64,000 nt of DNA, from positions 1-64,000 of the forward strand of contig CAWDOM010000008.1 in assembly GCA_963803925.1 (NCBI GenBank), written 5' to 3'. This document shows positions 46,669 through 56,498 of this stretch, piece by piece. A program made the position numbers and the translations under genes. Under the pieces are notes generated by a model, which did no database searches, was not told where the DNA came from, and saw only the letters and a list, made by a program, of their open reading frames with translations. The stretch's first letter is position 1, and every line of letters begins with the position of its first letter. Source of the DNA: RBG-16-64-13 sp963803925. GTDB taxonomy: Bacteria > Actinomycetota > Thermoleophilia > RBG-16-64-13.

Positions 46669-48274
46669 CCGTTCTCCGGCCGGACAGGGGCTCGCGGCCG
46701 CGCCTGTGGATCAGGCCCCGATCGCCGGCGACGCCCGGCACCTATTGGCTGTCTCGCGCTCCCTGCACCCAGGCCGCTCGTGGGGCGCGTTCGCGCAGAC
46801 CATCTACTCCGCCGCCTTCGCTCTGGGGCTCTCGGCGGTTCTCTTCTGGGGCCTGTGGCAGCGGTTGACTTCGTTCTTTGTCGACGTGGCCGGTCCGTAC
46901 CAGGTGTTCTGGGGAGCGTCGGCCGTCGCGCTGGTGATGCTCGTCGCGCTCCGGTACTGCACGCTGCAGGGATTCGTCTCGTACTCCGAGGCCGACTGCC
47001 TCTTCTTGCTCTCGGCTCCTGTCTCACGGGAGGATCTGATCAGGCCCCGCCTGCGGCGCATCACGGTCGCGGTCGCGATCGTTGGGGCGATCGCCGGGCT
47101 GCTCGCCGGCGTGGCGTCGGGAGGCCTGGCTGCCGGAGCCGGCAGGTTGCTTGAGGGTACGGTCGCGGGAGCGGCGCTCGGGGCGGCCATCGTGGCCGCC
47201 GGCTGGCATGTGCAGCGGCTGCCGCGTCTCTCCACCTGGGTGATGCGGCTGACGTTGCCCGCTCTGGGACTGGTTGCGCTGCTGGTGGTCGCCGACCGGT
47301 ACGGCGGCGCGGCGCATCTCGCCGCGCTGTGGTCGGGGCCGTGGGGCTGGGGATTGTTGCCGCTCGGCGCTTCGGGTTGGGCTTCGGGAGTCGTCGGGAT
47401 GGCGTTGCTCTGTGTCCTGGCCGGCGTCGGATGGCTCAGTGTGCGCGGAACGGCCGGGAAGGCCTCGCTGGAGAGCTTCCTCTCCCGGGCGCAGACCCGG
47501 TCGCAGGTGACTGCGGCTGCGTATGCGCTCGACGCGCGGACGATCATCGTCGCGAGCCGTCAGCCGTGGAGCCAGCGCTGGCGGGCGCGTCTGCGATTCA
47601 GGCCGCCGCGCCGGCCGCTGCTCGCCGTGCCCTGGCACGGATCTCTGGTGTTGCTCAGGTCGCCTCTGCGTCTCGCCTGGGCCGTGACGCTGGCGGCCGC
47701 GGCTCCTCTGTTGCTTGGCGCGCAACCGGGCCGCACCGGCGCCTCTTGGGCGGCGGCGGTCGCGCTCTACCTGTCGGCCACCTCCCTTGCTGAGCCGCTC
47801 CGCCTGGAGGTCGACCAGACCGCCGCCTCGACGATTCTACTGCCGTGGAGTCTCGGCAAGACCCTCTGCTTGCACTGTGTCGCGCCGGTCGCGGTCGTCC
47901 TGGGCACCGGGCTGGTCGCTACCCTGATCGGTTGGGCGGCGGGCCTCGTCGATGGCGCGGCCGTTCCTGCGATCGTCATCCTAGCGATCCCCCTGACGCT
48001 CGTGGCAGTGATATCGGCCGCCCTGTCGGCCCGCCGCGGCGGGAGGCTCCCCGAGCACCTGCTGTTCGTCGGGGCCGGCGACACGACCGGCTTCAGCGCC
48101 TTCATGCTCGTCGGCTGGATATTCGGCTGGGCTATCGAGGGCATCGTGGTCGTGGCGCTGACGGCGGGCGCTCTGCGCGCTTCGGTACCGCTCGTGGGCG
48201 CCGCCGCCGTGGCGCTGGGCGTCATGGTGTGGGCGCTGATACTCGGGTCGATGCTGCTGCGGTCGAAACGGTAG
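46658..48274 (+). CDS. ABC transporter membrane subunit, ABC-2/EcsB-like
   Basis: TTG 46658 gives a 538-residue protein with about 12 hydrophobic segments, for example FALGLSAVLFWGLWQRL, AIVGAIAGLLAGVASGGLAAG and IVILAIPLTLVAVISAAL. A cytoplasmic loop near residues 280-330 is Arg-rich (SQRWRARLRFRPPRRP). It has no cytoplasmic ATPase domain and relies on the preceding ATPase. The family assignment is by topology and context; I see no diagnostic motif, and the transported substrate is not indicated. Confidence 0.6.
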   Translation: MAGSRSPAGQGLAAAPVDQAPIAGDARHLLAVSRSLHPGRSWGAFAQTIYSAAFALGLSAVLFWGLWQRLTSFFVDVAGPYQVFWGASAVALVMLVALRYCTLQGFVSYSEADCLFLLSAPVSREDLIRPRLRRITVAVAIVGAIAGLLAGVASGGLAAGAGRLLEGTVAGAALGAAIVAAGWHVQRLPRLSTWVMRLTLPALGLVALLVVADRYGGAAHLAALWSGPWGWGLLPLGASGWASGVVGMALLCVLAGVGWLSVRGTAGKASLESFLSRAQTRSQVTAAAYALDARTIIVASRQPWSQRWRARLRFRPPRRPLLAVPWHGSLVLLRSPLRLAWAVTLAAAAPLLLGAQPGRTGASWAAAVALYLSATSLAEPLRLEVDQTAASTILLPWSLGKTLCLHCVAPVAVVLGTGLVATLIGWAAGLVDGAAVPAIVILAIPLTLVAVISAALSARRGGRLPEHLLFVGAGDTTGFSAFMLVGWIFGWAIEGIVVVALTAGALRASVPLVGAAAVALGVMVWALILGSMLLRSKR

Positions 48275-48284
48275 GGCAGACCCG

Positions 48285-49477
48285 TTGAGACTCCAGCGAC
48301 ACCCTCATCCCGACAGGACTCCCTCCGTCTGGACCGGCTCACTGTACTGCCTGTTCTTCTTCACGTGCGCCGGCTCCTACTTGCCGTTCTTGTTCGTGCA
48401 CCTGGCCGACCAGGGACTCACCGGCAAGCAAGTGGGGCTGCTGGCCACCCTCGCGCCGATCATCACCGTTGTCGTCTCGCCGGTCATCGCGTCGGTGGCC
48501 GATCGTAACCGCATCCGGGTGCGGGTCTGCCAGGTGGGGCTCGCGTGCGCGGCGGTCACACTGTTCATGTTCCGCTTCCCGACGACGTTCGGCGCCCTCG
48601 CGGCGCTCATGGTGTCGCTGGCAGTATTCACGACCCCCTTCTCGTCGGTGGGTGAGGGGCTCGTCGCGCGCATGGCCCACCGCAACGGATACAACTACGG
48701 AGCGATGCGACTGTGGGGCTCCCTTGGGTTTGCCGTTACGGCCATGGTGTGCGGCCTGGTGTGGGACCGACTCGGATTCCGGACCATGTACCTCATCTCG
48801 GGTCTGCTGTTCGCGGCGCCCATCATCCTGGTGGGGTTCCTGGAGGAGGGGCCCGTCGCCTCCCGAGAAGCGCGCCGCCCGGCCCTGCGCGTCCTCGTTC
48901 ATCGGGGTCTGCTCCTGTTGCTCGTCGCCACGGTTCTTTCGGGTATCGCCAACAGCCTCTCGGCGACCTTCAGCGGCATCTACGCCGCTCTCTCGGCGGG
49001 GGCAACCTGTTGGTCGGCTCCATGTTCGCAATAAGCGCACTGGCGGAGCTGCCCACCATGCTGTTCAGCGAGCGTATCGCGGCTAGGATCACCGAGACCG
49101 GCGCACTGGTCTCGGCGTACGTGATCATGGGGGCGGCGTTTCTCGGCTATGCGCTGGTGCGCGACCCGGTGCTCCTGGTCGCGCTGTGCGCCGTGAAAGG
49201 CCTGGGCTACGGGGTGTGGCTCACCGCGACGGTCCGGGCGGTCACAAGGCGTACTGTCGAACAGTGGGCCTCGACGGCCCAAGCCATGCTGACCATGTGC
49301 CTCATGGGGTTGGCGCCCCTGGTCGCCGGCCCGCTGGGCGGACTGCTGCTCGACTCGGTGAGCCCGGGAGCGGTGTTCGTAGCGGCGGCGATCTCTCTGG
49401 GCGCGGCGGCGGTGGTGGTGCTGCCGATCGGGCGATACGGCCGGCCGAGCCGGACGCCGGCTTCCGCGGTCTCCTAG
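48285..49477 (+). CDS. MFS transporter, one frameshift
   Basis: The protein starts at TTG 48285 and has 12 hydrophobic helices when read through a one-base indel near 49003, where SGIYAALSAGG continues as NLLVGSMFAISALAELPTML. Motifs include ADRNRIRVRVCQVG after helix 2 and GAMRLWGSLGFAVTAMVCG after helix 4, as in the LacY/nucleoside-type or phenylpropionate-type MFS group. It overlaps the convergent deacetylase gene by four bases. Substrate unknown. Confidence 0.7.
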
Positions 49478-51321
49478 CGCCGGTCGAGGAGCGCGGCGAA
49501 GGCGGTGAGCGTCATCGACGGAGTCACGGCCAGGCGGCCGGTCTCGAAGGCGCACCGGGCGTCGAAACCCGAGCCACTCTCGGTCGTCGTCGCGATGAGA
49601 TAGCCGGCGGCCCTTGCGGCCTCTGTCACCCTGTCGTCGAAATTGCCGCCGGGGTACGCGAGCGCGAACGCCGGTCTGCCGATCTCGCGGGCGATGGCGG
49701 CCCGCGAGTTCTCCAGCTCTCTGGGGAGGTGGAAATCGGATGTGACGGTCAGCTTGCGGTGGCTAACGCTGTGCGACTGGATCGACATGCCCGCGGCGGC
49801 CATCTCCCGGAGTTGATCCCATTCCATGTGGCCCAGAGTGCCGACCGACTTGGTGATGACAAAGAACGTCGCTCTGAACCCACGCTCTTCGAGGAGGGGG
49901 AGCACGACCTCGTAGTTGTCGAGCCCGCCGTCGTCGAACGTGAGGGCCACCGGCTTATCCGGCAGCTCCGTGGCCCCGACTGAAGCGAGGTAGATGTCGT
50001 CCAGTGTCACGGCGTGGTAGCCGTTGTCTGAGAGGTACTGCATCTGACGCAGGAAATCCGCTGTACGCACGGTGAGACTCGCGGCGCTCTCTCCGGCGCT
50101 CGAAGGCCGGGCGTCGACGTGGTGGTACATCAAGATGGGAACATGCACCACACCGCTCGCCGCCTCGGCCGGCGCGCCGTCCTCGTAGCTGAACGTGGCG
50201 CCTTCGACCTGCCGGCTGACACCGGCCGGGCTACCGACCGTGACGGCACAGTCGTCGAGGGGGCCGGCCGCCCAGGGAGCCGGCGCGGCGGCGGTGATCT
50301 GCGTGGGGGAGTCCACGGTGAACGAGGCCGCTCTCAGTCCGCCGAACATGACGGCGGTCGCGTCGGAGAATCCGGAACCCGTGATGGTCACCCGGGTGCC
50401 GAAACTGCCGCTCGCGGGAGCCAATGTCTCGACAGACGGTCGGTCGTCACCGCCCAGAGGGCCGTACGAGAAGCGGCCGTCCGCGATCACGTCGCTCTCG
50501 CCCGACCGCGTGAACACGCGGACGTCGACCGTACTGGCCGGACCGGTCGACAGAGGGGGAGGGGCAGCGGTTGTTATCTGGGTCTCCGAATCGACCCGGA
50601 ACCAGGTCTCCACCTCACCGAACACGACCTTGGTGACATGCGTGAAGCCTATGCCCGTGATCGTGACCGGAGTGCCACCCGAGATGTCCCCCAATGACGG
50701 CGAGACCGTCTCGATCGACGGCGGGTCGTGGGGAGTCGCCAGCCTCGCCAGGTTCCAGAGGAGCTGCGCCGCTTCGCCCCGAGTTACCGTGGAGGCATCC
50801 CAGGCATTGAGGTCTGAAGCGCGCAACGGCAGTCGTTCGAGAATGAAGTTGTACTCGGCCTTTCTGACGTTGAGCCCGTGGGTGGGATCGTTGCACGGAA
50901 GGATGCCCTCCCACTCAGAAGGCGGGTCGAGCAGGAGGCCGGGAAGTAACTCGCGAACCGCCTTGACGAGCAAGGTGACCGACTGCGCTCGAGTGACGTC
51001 GTCCTCGGGATTGCTGACCTCGATCGCCGGCTGGATGGCGCCGGCCGCGTTGGCGCCGGTCACCCCGTCGACGATTCGCAGCGTGCCGGCCAGCATCTCG
51101 GCGAATTGCGCGCGAGTAAGGGTTTCGTCGAGTGGGAAGCTTGCTGGTTCGTACCCGGTCAGCGCTCCGAGCGCCGCCATTCCCGCGATCGCTTCGTAGT
51201 ACGGGTGGGAGGGTGCGACTTCAGCGAGGGTGGCGCTGGCGGGCGCGGCGACAGGCAGCGCGGCGAAGACCACGGCCACCACGACGACGGCCAAGCAGAC
51301 CAAGTAGTGACGGCGCTTCAA
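49474..51321 (-). CDS. Secreted polysaccharide deacetylase with SLH-like and IPT/TIG domains
   Basis: The 615-residue protein has a signal peptide (residues 1-30), an SLH-type region of about residues 35-200 (YYEAIAGMAALGALTGYEP, LTRAQFAEMLAG, VTRGEAAQLLWNLA), two IPT/TIG immunoglobulin-like repeats (about 205-290 and 297-390, each starting PSIETVSPS or PSVETLAPA), and a C-terminal NodB deacetylase (about 400-610) with VALTFDDGG, QSHSVSH and FALAYPGGN. The SLH part should anchor it to the cell surface, where it would remove N-acetyl groups from cell-wall or exopolysaccharide sugars. The order SLH-IPT-IPT-NodB is uncommon. Confidence 0.88.
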   Translation of the reverse strand: MKRRHYLVCLAVVVVAVVFAALPVAAPASATLAEVAPSHPYYEAIAGMAALGALTGYEPASFPLDETLTRAQFAEMLAGTLRIVDGVTGANAAGAIQPAIEVSNPEDDVTRAQSVTLLVKAVRELLPGLLLDPPSEWEGILPCNDPTHGLNVRKAEYNFILERLPLRASDLNAWDASTVTRGEAAQLLWNLARLATPHDPPSIETVSPSLGDISGGTPVTITGIGFTHVTKVVFGEVETWFRVDSETQITTAAPPPLSTGPASTVDVRVFTRSGESDVIADGRFSYGPLGGDDRPSVETLAPASGSFGTRVTITGSGFSDATAVMFGGLRAASFTVDSPTQITAAAPAPWAAGPLDDCAVTVGSPAGVSRQVEGATFSYEDGAPAEAASGVVHVPILMYHHVDARPSSAGESAASLTVRTADFLRQMQYLSDNGYHAVTLDDIYLASVGATELPDKPVALTFDDGGLDNYEVVLPLLEERGFRATFFVITKSVGTLGHMEWDQLREMAAAGMSIQSHSVSHRKLTVTSDFHLPRELENSRAAIAREIGRPAFALAYPGGNFDDRVTEAARAAGYLIATTTESGSGFDARCAFETGRLAVTPSMTLTAFAALLDRR

Positions 51322-51575
51322 CCTCTGTAGCCCCCGGGTCCGATGGGTTGCGGCCGCCCGGCGAAACAGTCAGCGGCATCATGTGTCAGATTCTGCGCCG
51401 GTCGCCCGGTCCCTCCGCGGCGGCGCTGCGGTGTTCCGAGCGACGCCGCCTTTTAATGTCCAAGGACATAGGCTAGTCTCGGCAGAGCGTTCGCATGCTA
51501 GAGCGAAGTGGAGGGGCAAGGGGCCATGAGACTCGGAGTCCTTACTCGAGAAGGTCTCACTGGGTGGTGGGCGCG

Positions 51576-52643
51576 ATGAATGTTCTCGTCGGTGACATCG
51601 GGGGCACAAAGACCATCCTCGCCGTGTTCTCCACCGAGAACGGCCCGCGGCACGCGCTGGCCCGCGCCACCTACGCGAGCGGACAGTACGAGACACTCGA
51701 AGCCATGGTCCGCGATTTTCTCGCCGAAGTGGCTATTCACACCGATCGGGCCTGCTTCGGCGTCGCGGGTCCGGTGGTCGAGGGGAGCGCCGGGCTCACC
51801 AACCTCACCTGGGTGGTCGACGCCGCCGCTCTGCGGGCCCTCTTTGGCTGGTCGCGGGTTGCGTTGCTGAACGACATGCAGTCGGTGGGCTATGCCATCC
51901 CCGCGCTCGAGGCCGCCGATATCCACACCCTGAGCGCGGGCTACCGGGTCGACGGTGGCGGAATCGCTGTGATCGCGCCGGGAACCGGCTTGGGAGAGGG
52001 ATTCCTGACCTTCTGCGGTGATGCCTACCACGCCTTTCCCTCGGAGGGCAGCCACGCCGCGTTCGCCCCGGTTGGTCCGCTCCAGGTGGGTCTGCTTGCC
52101 CACATGAACGCCCTGGGCTTCGAGCACGTGAGTTTCGAGCGGGTGTGTTCGGGAGGACTCGGAATTCCTAATCTGTATGGCTACCTGAAGGCGACCGGTT
52201 TGGACGAGCCCTCGTGGCTGGCCGATCAGCTCGCCGGAGTCGCAGACCCCACGCCGGTCATCATGACGGCCGCCCAGCAGACCGAGCGCCCGTGCGAGCT
52301 GGCCCGCGCGACTCTCCACCTGTTTGTAGAGATTCTGGGGGCTGAGGCCGGCAACCTGGCGCTCAAGGTGCTTGCTACCGGCGGCATCTACCTGGGCGGG
52401 GGCATGTCACCCCGCATCATTGCCGAGCTGGAGAAGCCTGCCTTTCTCGAGGCGCTGCGTAGCAAGGGACGGTTCCGCGAACCGCTGACCAACATGCCTG
52501 TGCACGTGGTAATGAATCCCGATGCCGGGCTGCTGGGCGCGGCGGTGTACGGTCTCACGATGCTGGGGTCTGAGCCGGCCGGCGCGGCGCCGCCGCGCGG
52601 CGGAGGACATTGTGTTGCCAGGTATGTACCCGACAGGCGATAA
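51576..52643 (+). CDS. glk: Glucokinase (Glk family)
   Basis: The 355-residue protein matches Glk-type glucokinases: NVLVGDIGGTKTILAVF (phosphate 1), FGVAGPVVEGSAGLTNLTW, LLNDMQSVGYAIP, APGTGLGEGFL, SEGSHAAFAP and GGIYLGGGMSPRII. It phosphorylates glucose at the entry to glycolysis. The final 25 residues (AGAAPPRGGGHCVARY) depart from the family and could reflect a late indel. The start has a weak ribosome site (GGTGGGCGCG). Confidence 0.85.
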   Translation: MNVLVGDIGGTKTILAVFSTENGPRHALARATYASGQYETLEAMVRDFLAEVAIHTDRACFGVAGPVVEGSAGLTNLTWVVDAAALRALFGWSRVALLNDMQSVGYAIPALEAADIHTLSAGYRVDGGGIAVIAPGTGLGEGFLTFCGDAYHAFPSEGSHAAFAPVGPLQVGLLAHMNALGFEHVSFERVCSGGLGIPNLYGYLKATGLDEPSWLADQLAGVADPTPVIMTAAQQTERPCELARATLHLFVEILGAEAGNLALKVLATGGIYLGGGMSPRIIAELEKPAFLEALRSKGRFREPLTNMPVHVVMNPDAGLLGAAVYGLTMLGSEPAGAAPPRGGGHCVARYVPDRR

Positions 52644-52704
52644 GCCCTGGTTCGCCGAGAAGACCCTCCAGCGCTGGCACGACTACTACGGCGGGCTGCT
52701 ATAG
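52612..52704 (+). CDS. Possible 30-residue peptide overlapping the end of glk
   Basis: GTG 52612, with GGAGGA five bases upstream, opens a short frame containing MYPTGDKPWFAEKTLQRWHD and ending in YYGGLL. Its composition looks more protein-like than the overlapping glk tail. It may be a separate peptide or the true end of glk displaced by an indel. Confidence 0.3.
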   Translation: MLPGMYPTGDKPWFAEKTLQRWHDYYGGLL

Positions 52705-52772
52705 TGCCGCGACCAAGGTAGCCCGCCGATAGATCCGCTCGCGGGCATTCCGCTCGAGAGGTACGTGAAAAC

Positions 52773-54362
52773 ATGACAGTAGACGATCCGGCCGTTCCGC
52801 ACGGCCGCGAGACGGTGGTCGAACCCGCCGTCGGCAAACGGGAGCTCGGCTTTCTCATGGTGGCGCTCTTCGCCTCTCTGTTGCTGGCCGCCCTCGACCA
52901 GACCATCTTCGGCACCACCCTGCCGACCATCGTGGGCGAACTGAACGGCGTCGAGCAGATGCTGTGGGTAACGACCTCGTACATGCTGGCCGCGACCATC
53001 ACTATGCCGGTCTACGGCAAGCTCGGCGACCTCCTGGGGCACAAGCCGCTCCTGCTGGGATCGTTGGCGCTCTTCCTGGCCGGATCGGTGCTTGGCGGTC
53101 TTTCCGGCAGCATGCCGGTGCTCATCGGCGCCCGCGCCGTGCAAGGTCTGGGCGGGGGAGGGCTCATGATCATGGCGCTGGCCATAATCGCCGACGTCGT
53201 GCCACCGCGCCAGCGCGGCACCTACATGGGCATCCTCGGTTCGGTGTGGTCGTTCTCGTCGGTTCTCGGTCCCGTCCTGGGGGGATGGTTCGCCGATTCG
53301 ATCGGGTGGCGGTGGGCCTTCTGGCTCAATCTGCCGATCGGTGTCATCGCCGTCATCCTTGTTCTGCTCTTCTTCAGGGCGCCCGCCCACGACAGAGGCC
53401 GCCCCCGGCTCGACGTCGTCGGAATGGCCAGCATGGCAGTGGCGACGACCGCGATCATCCTCGTCATCTCGTGGGGTGGCCGTGAGCACGCATGGGCATC
53501 GCCGCTGATCCTCGGTTTGGCCGGCGTGTTCGTCGTGGTGGGTGGACTGTTTGTGTTCGTCGAGAGTCGAGCGGCGGAGCCGATCATTCCGTTGCACCTG
53601 TTCCGCGATCGCAACTTCAACCTTGCGACGGCGGGGGGGCTGCTCACCTCCGTCGCCTTCATGGGCGTGGTCATCTACATGCCGAGCTACCTACAGATGG
53701 CCACCGGCCTGAGCGCGACCAAGTCGGGCCTGCTGCTCGTGCCGCTTACCGTGGGCATTCTCCTGGCGTCGCTGGGCACCGGGGCCATGGCGAGCAGAAC
53801 CGGCCGCTACAAGTGGATGCCGCCCACGAGCGGCCTGCTCATCGCGGTGAGTCTGTACCTGCTGTCGACACTGAACGCCGGCACGTCGGTATGGATCGCC
53901 TGCCTCTATCTCTTCATCCACGGCGTCGGTAACGGCATAGGCTTCCAGATACTCAATCTGATCGTGCAGACCTCATTCCGGCTCTCGGAGGTCGGTACGG
54001 CCACGGGCGCGCACAGCTTCTTCAGGCAGATCGGGGCGTCGTTCGGCTCGGCGGTGGTGGGCACCCTCTTCACCAGCCGGCTCGTCGGCCAACTTACAGA
54101 GAGGCTCGGAGCACTCGGCGGAGAGTCGCCGCCGGTCGACTCGCACTCGCTGACGCCGGCTATCGTGGCGCAGCTGCCCGAGGAAGTGAAGAACGCCGTC
54201 GTCACGTCATACAACGAAGCGCTGACCCCGGTCTACCTGTACATCACGCCTCTGATGGTGGTGGCCTTCGTGCTCTTCTTGTTCATCAAGGAGCGGCCGC
54301 TCGCCGTTACCAACGAGGCGCCTGCGACTGAGAGCCTATCGACCGGCGCGGAGGTAGACTAA
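52773..54362 (+). CDS. DHA2-family (EmrB/QacA-type) drug:proton antiporter
   Basis: The 529-residue protein has 14 predicted helices and the DHA2 motifs LDQTIFGTTLPTIVGEL (motif D1), YGKLGDLLGHKPLLL (motif A) and GPVLGGWFADSIGWRWAF (motif C). Such proteins export toxic organic compounds using the proton gradient. It stands alone with no adjacent TetR-type regulator or EmrA-like adaptor, as usual in Gram-positive lineages. Confidence 0.92.
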   Translation: MTVDDPAVPHGRETVVEPAVGKRELGFLMVALFASLLLAALDQTIFGTTLPTIVGELNGVEQMLWVTTSYMLAATITMPVYGKLGDLLGHKPLLLGSLALFLAGSVLGGLSGSMPVLIGARAVQGLGGGGLMIMALAIIADVVPPRQRGTYMGILGSVWSFSSVLGPVLGGWFADSIGWRWAFWLNLPIGVIAVILVLLFFRAPAHDRGRPRLDVVGMASMAVATTAIILVISWGGREHAWASPLILGLAGVFVVVGGLFVFVESRAAEPIIPLHLFRDRNFNLATAGGLLTSVAFMGVVIYMPSYLQMATGLSATKSGLLLVPLTVGILLASLGTGAMASRTGRYKWMPPTSGLLIAVSLYLLSTLNAGTSVWIACLYLFIHGVGNGIGFQILNLIVQTSFRLSEVGTATGAHSFFRQIGASFGSAVVGTLFTSRLVGQLTERLGALGGESPPVDSHSLTPAIVAQLPEEVKNAVVTSYNEALTPVYLYITPLMVVAFVLFLFIKERPLAVTNEAPATESLSTGAEVD

Positions 54363-54416
54363 GTAGGAGGAGACCAGGCGGCCGCGCGTCGCGGCGCCGT
54401 GGCGAGGAGGGACCAG

Positions 54417-54746
54417 ATGGACGACCACACAGATCCGGCGGCTGAGAAGAGGCGCGAGACGCGGTTGCGCCGGGTGGCGGCCGGCATGGGTCTAGCGGTC
54501 CGCAAGTCGCGGGCCCGCGACACGGCGCGCATGGACTACGGCTGCTATCGCATCGAGAACATCGCGGGCGACTACGTGGTCACCGGCAAGTTCCCGTACA
54601 GCTACTCTCTGACCCTCGACGCGGTCGAAGAGGTTCTCGACGAGCTTCAGGCCGCCAAAGAGGACGAAGAGATCCGCAAGGCATGGGAGGCCGTCCACGG
54701 ATCGTCGGGGGCCTTCGACTCGAAGTGGCGGCGTGGCGCAAACTGA
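54417..54746 (+). CDS. Hypothetical protein, 109 residues
   Basis: ATG 54417 is preferred because GAGGAGGGACC precedes it; an in-frame GTG at 54399 overlaps that site. The protein has a basic N terminus (EKRRETRLRRVAAGMGL), a small beta segment (YGCYRIENIAGDYVVTG) and an acidic helix (LDAVEEVLDELQAAKEDEEI). It has no signal or membrane segment. I do not recognise the family. It may be co-transcribed with the DHA2 gene. Confidence 0.65.
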   Translation: MDDHTDPAAEKRRETRLRRVAAGMGLAVRKSRARDTARMDYGCYRIENIAGDYVVTGKFPYSYSLTLDAVEEVLDELQAAKEDEEIRKAWEAVHGSSGAFDSKWRRGAN

Positions 54747-54779
54747 CTGGTCACGCCGGAGGCACGGGCGCCCAGACGC

Positions 54780-56276
54780 CTAGGGTTGCCGGAAGAACCA
54801 GGCAAGCTGCATCTTGAGGGCGGCTACCACATGCCGGAGCAGCCGGAGGGAGCTGTTCCACAAGGCCTCCAGATCGCCGCGCTCAGTGTCGGCCGGCTCG
54901 GGGTCGTCCAGTCGCGTCTGAGTGGGCCATAGGTCCTCGTACAACTGGGCGAAGAGTTGCGAGTTGCGCCGAGAGGTGAAGTTGCTGACCACGCTGAAGA
55001 GCGAACTCCGTCCGGTCATGAGGTTCTGTCCCAGCCGCATGAGGATGTTCATCGGCGAATAGAAGGTGCTGTTGCACTCGTTCATCTCACGGACGACCTG
55101 ATCGTGGCTGAGGTATTTGTAACGGGCGACCGGATAGTTGAGAGTGTAGTACTTCCAGTCCTCCGGAAACGCGTCGAGAGCGATCCTGTTCTCGGCTTTC
55201 AACTGCTTGAACAGGCGGGTACCGGGAAGCGGTGTCAAGAAGAGGACGTTCATGCTGTCGACTCGGTAGCGGTCGGCCGCTTCGGCGATCAGGGTCCCGA
55301 CGCCGGGCCGGTCGGAATCAAGACCGATGATGAATGATCCGACCACCAGGATCCCGTGGCGGCGGATGCGGTCGACCGAAGCCGGGATATCGCGCCCAGA
55401 GAGCATCGCGGATTTCTTGCCGAGCTGGGGAAGACCCTCGGGAGTCACCGATTCGAACCCGATGAAGAGGCCGATGCAGCCGGCCCTCTCGGCAAGGTCG
55501 AGGAGTTCCTCGTCGTCGGCGACGTTGATCGTGGTCTGGCCGATCCAACTCTTGCCGGTATCCGCCTCCGCCAGCGCGCGGAAGAGCTCCTTGGCGCGCT
55601 CGACGTGCTGCGGTGTGCGGCCGATGAGATTGTCGTCGACGATGAGAACGCGGGCTTCGGGCATCGACTTGAATTCCTCGACCACATCGCGGATCGGCCG
55701 TTGCCGGTAGAGCGCTCCGTTGAATTCGGTGACGCTGCAGAAGGGGCAGTTCAGCGAGCAGCCCCGGGTGGTCTGCACCGAGCCGAAGGCGTATGCGCGT
55801 GGCAGCAGGTCGTGTCGAGCGGGGACTATCTGGTCCATGGTCGCGCGCCCGCCGTCGTAGCGAGCCTGCATCCGGCCCAGGCGCAGGTCTTCGAGAACGG
55901 TGGCCCATACCGCCTCGGCTTCGCCGGCCACGACGCAGTCCACATGGTCGCCGGCTTCAGCTGGGCACATCGTTGCGTGGATGCCGCCCATGACGACCGG
56001 AACGCCCAGCGATCGAAAGTAGTCGGCGATCTGATAGGCCCGTGGCGCCTGCGATGTGAAGGCGGTTATCCCGACAACGTCGGGCAGCTTCATGGCGCCG
56101 TAGTCAACCGGAGCCAGGTTCTCGTCGATGATGCTGATATCCCACCCGGGTGGGGTGAGACCCGCGACCGCTAGAAGGCTGAGGGGTTTCCAAAGGCGGA
56201 ACCGATTCCAGTAGCTGCTCCGGTTGAGTGAGATGCTGATGAGCGCGTTGGAAGGGTTGATCAGGTAGAGCAGCAT
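54780..56276 (-). CDS. B12-binding-type radical SAM protein
   Basis: The 498-residue protein has an N-terminal Rossmann-like B12-binding region (about residues 1-140: LYLINPSN, WDISIIDENL, PVVMGGIHATMCP) and a radical SAM core with the cluster motif RGCSLNCPFCSV near residue 170, followed by VLIVDDNLIG and GLFIGFESVTPEGL. This arrangement is used by many methyltransferases and lipid-modifying enzymes. The C-terminal helices (ALKMQLAWFF) may associate with the membrane. No hopanoid or other pathway genes lie nearby, so the substrate is unknown. Confidence 0.85.
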   Translation of the reverse strand: MLLYLINPSNALISISLNRSSYWNRFRLWKPLSLLAVAGLTPPGWDISIIDENLAPVDYGAMKLPDVVGITAFTSQAPRAYQIADYFRSLGVPVVMGGIHATMCPAEAGDHVDCVVAGEAEAVWATVLEDLRLGRMQARYDGGRATMDQIVPARHDLLPRAYAFGSVQTTRGCSLNCPFCSVTEFNGALYRQRPIRDVVEEFKSMPEARVLIVDDNLIGRTPQHVERAKELFRALAEADTGKSWIGQTTINVADDEELLDLAERAGCIGLFIGFESVTPEGLPQLGKKSAMLSGRDIPASVDRIRRHGILVVGSFIIGLDSDRPGVGTLIAEAADRYRVDSMNVLFLTPLPGTRLFKQLKAENRIALDAFPEDWKYYTLNYPVARYKYLSHDQVVREMNECNSTFYSPMNILMRLGQNLMTGRSSLFSVVSNFTSRRNSQLFAQLYEDLWPTQTRLDDPEPADTERGDLEALWNSSLRLLRHVVAALKMQLAWFFRQP

Positions 56277-56370
56277 TCGGGTCTCCAGACCGGTCAGTCA
56301 ATAGATAAGAGCGACCACGAGAGCGATCCATCGCTGCGATCCAAGGGGAGCATAGCACGGGGTCACAAGC

Positions 56371-56400
56371 AGAAACGCCCACCGAGCGGCGGGCGTTTTT
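56371..56400. terminator. Bidirectional terminator-like hairpin
   Basis: AAACGCCC (56373-56380) pairs with GGGCGTTT (56391-56398), with A-rich and T-rich flanks. It lies just upstream of the radical SAM start and beyond the 3' end of the PRC-barrel gene at 56499, so it terminates the latter. Confidence 0.7.
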
Positions 56401-56498
56401 GCTTGTTGCACGTTCGAGGAGGGATACCGTCGGCGGTCGCCGCCGCACTGCCACCGCCGACCCCCCCGGGCGAGAGGCGCAAGGCTCCCAGCGCCGGA

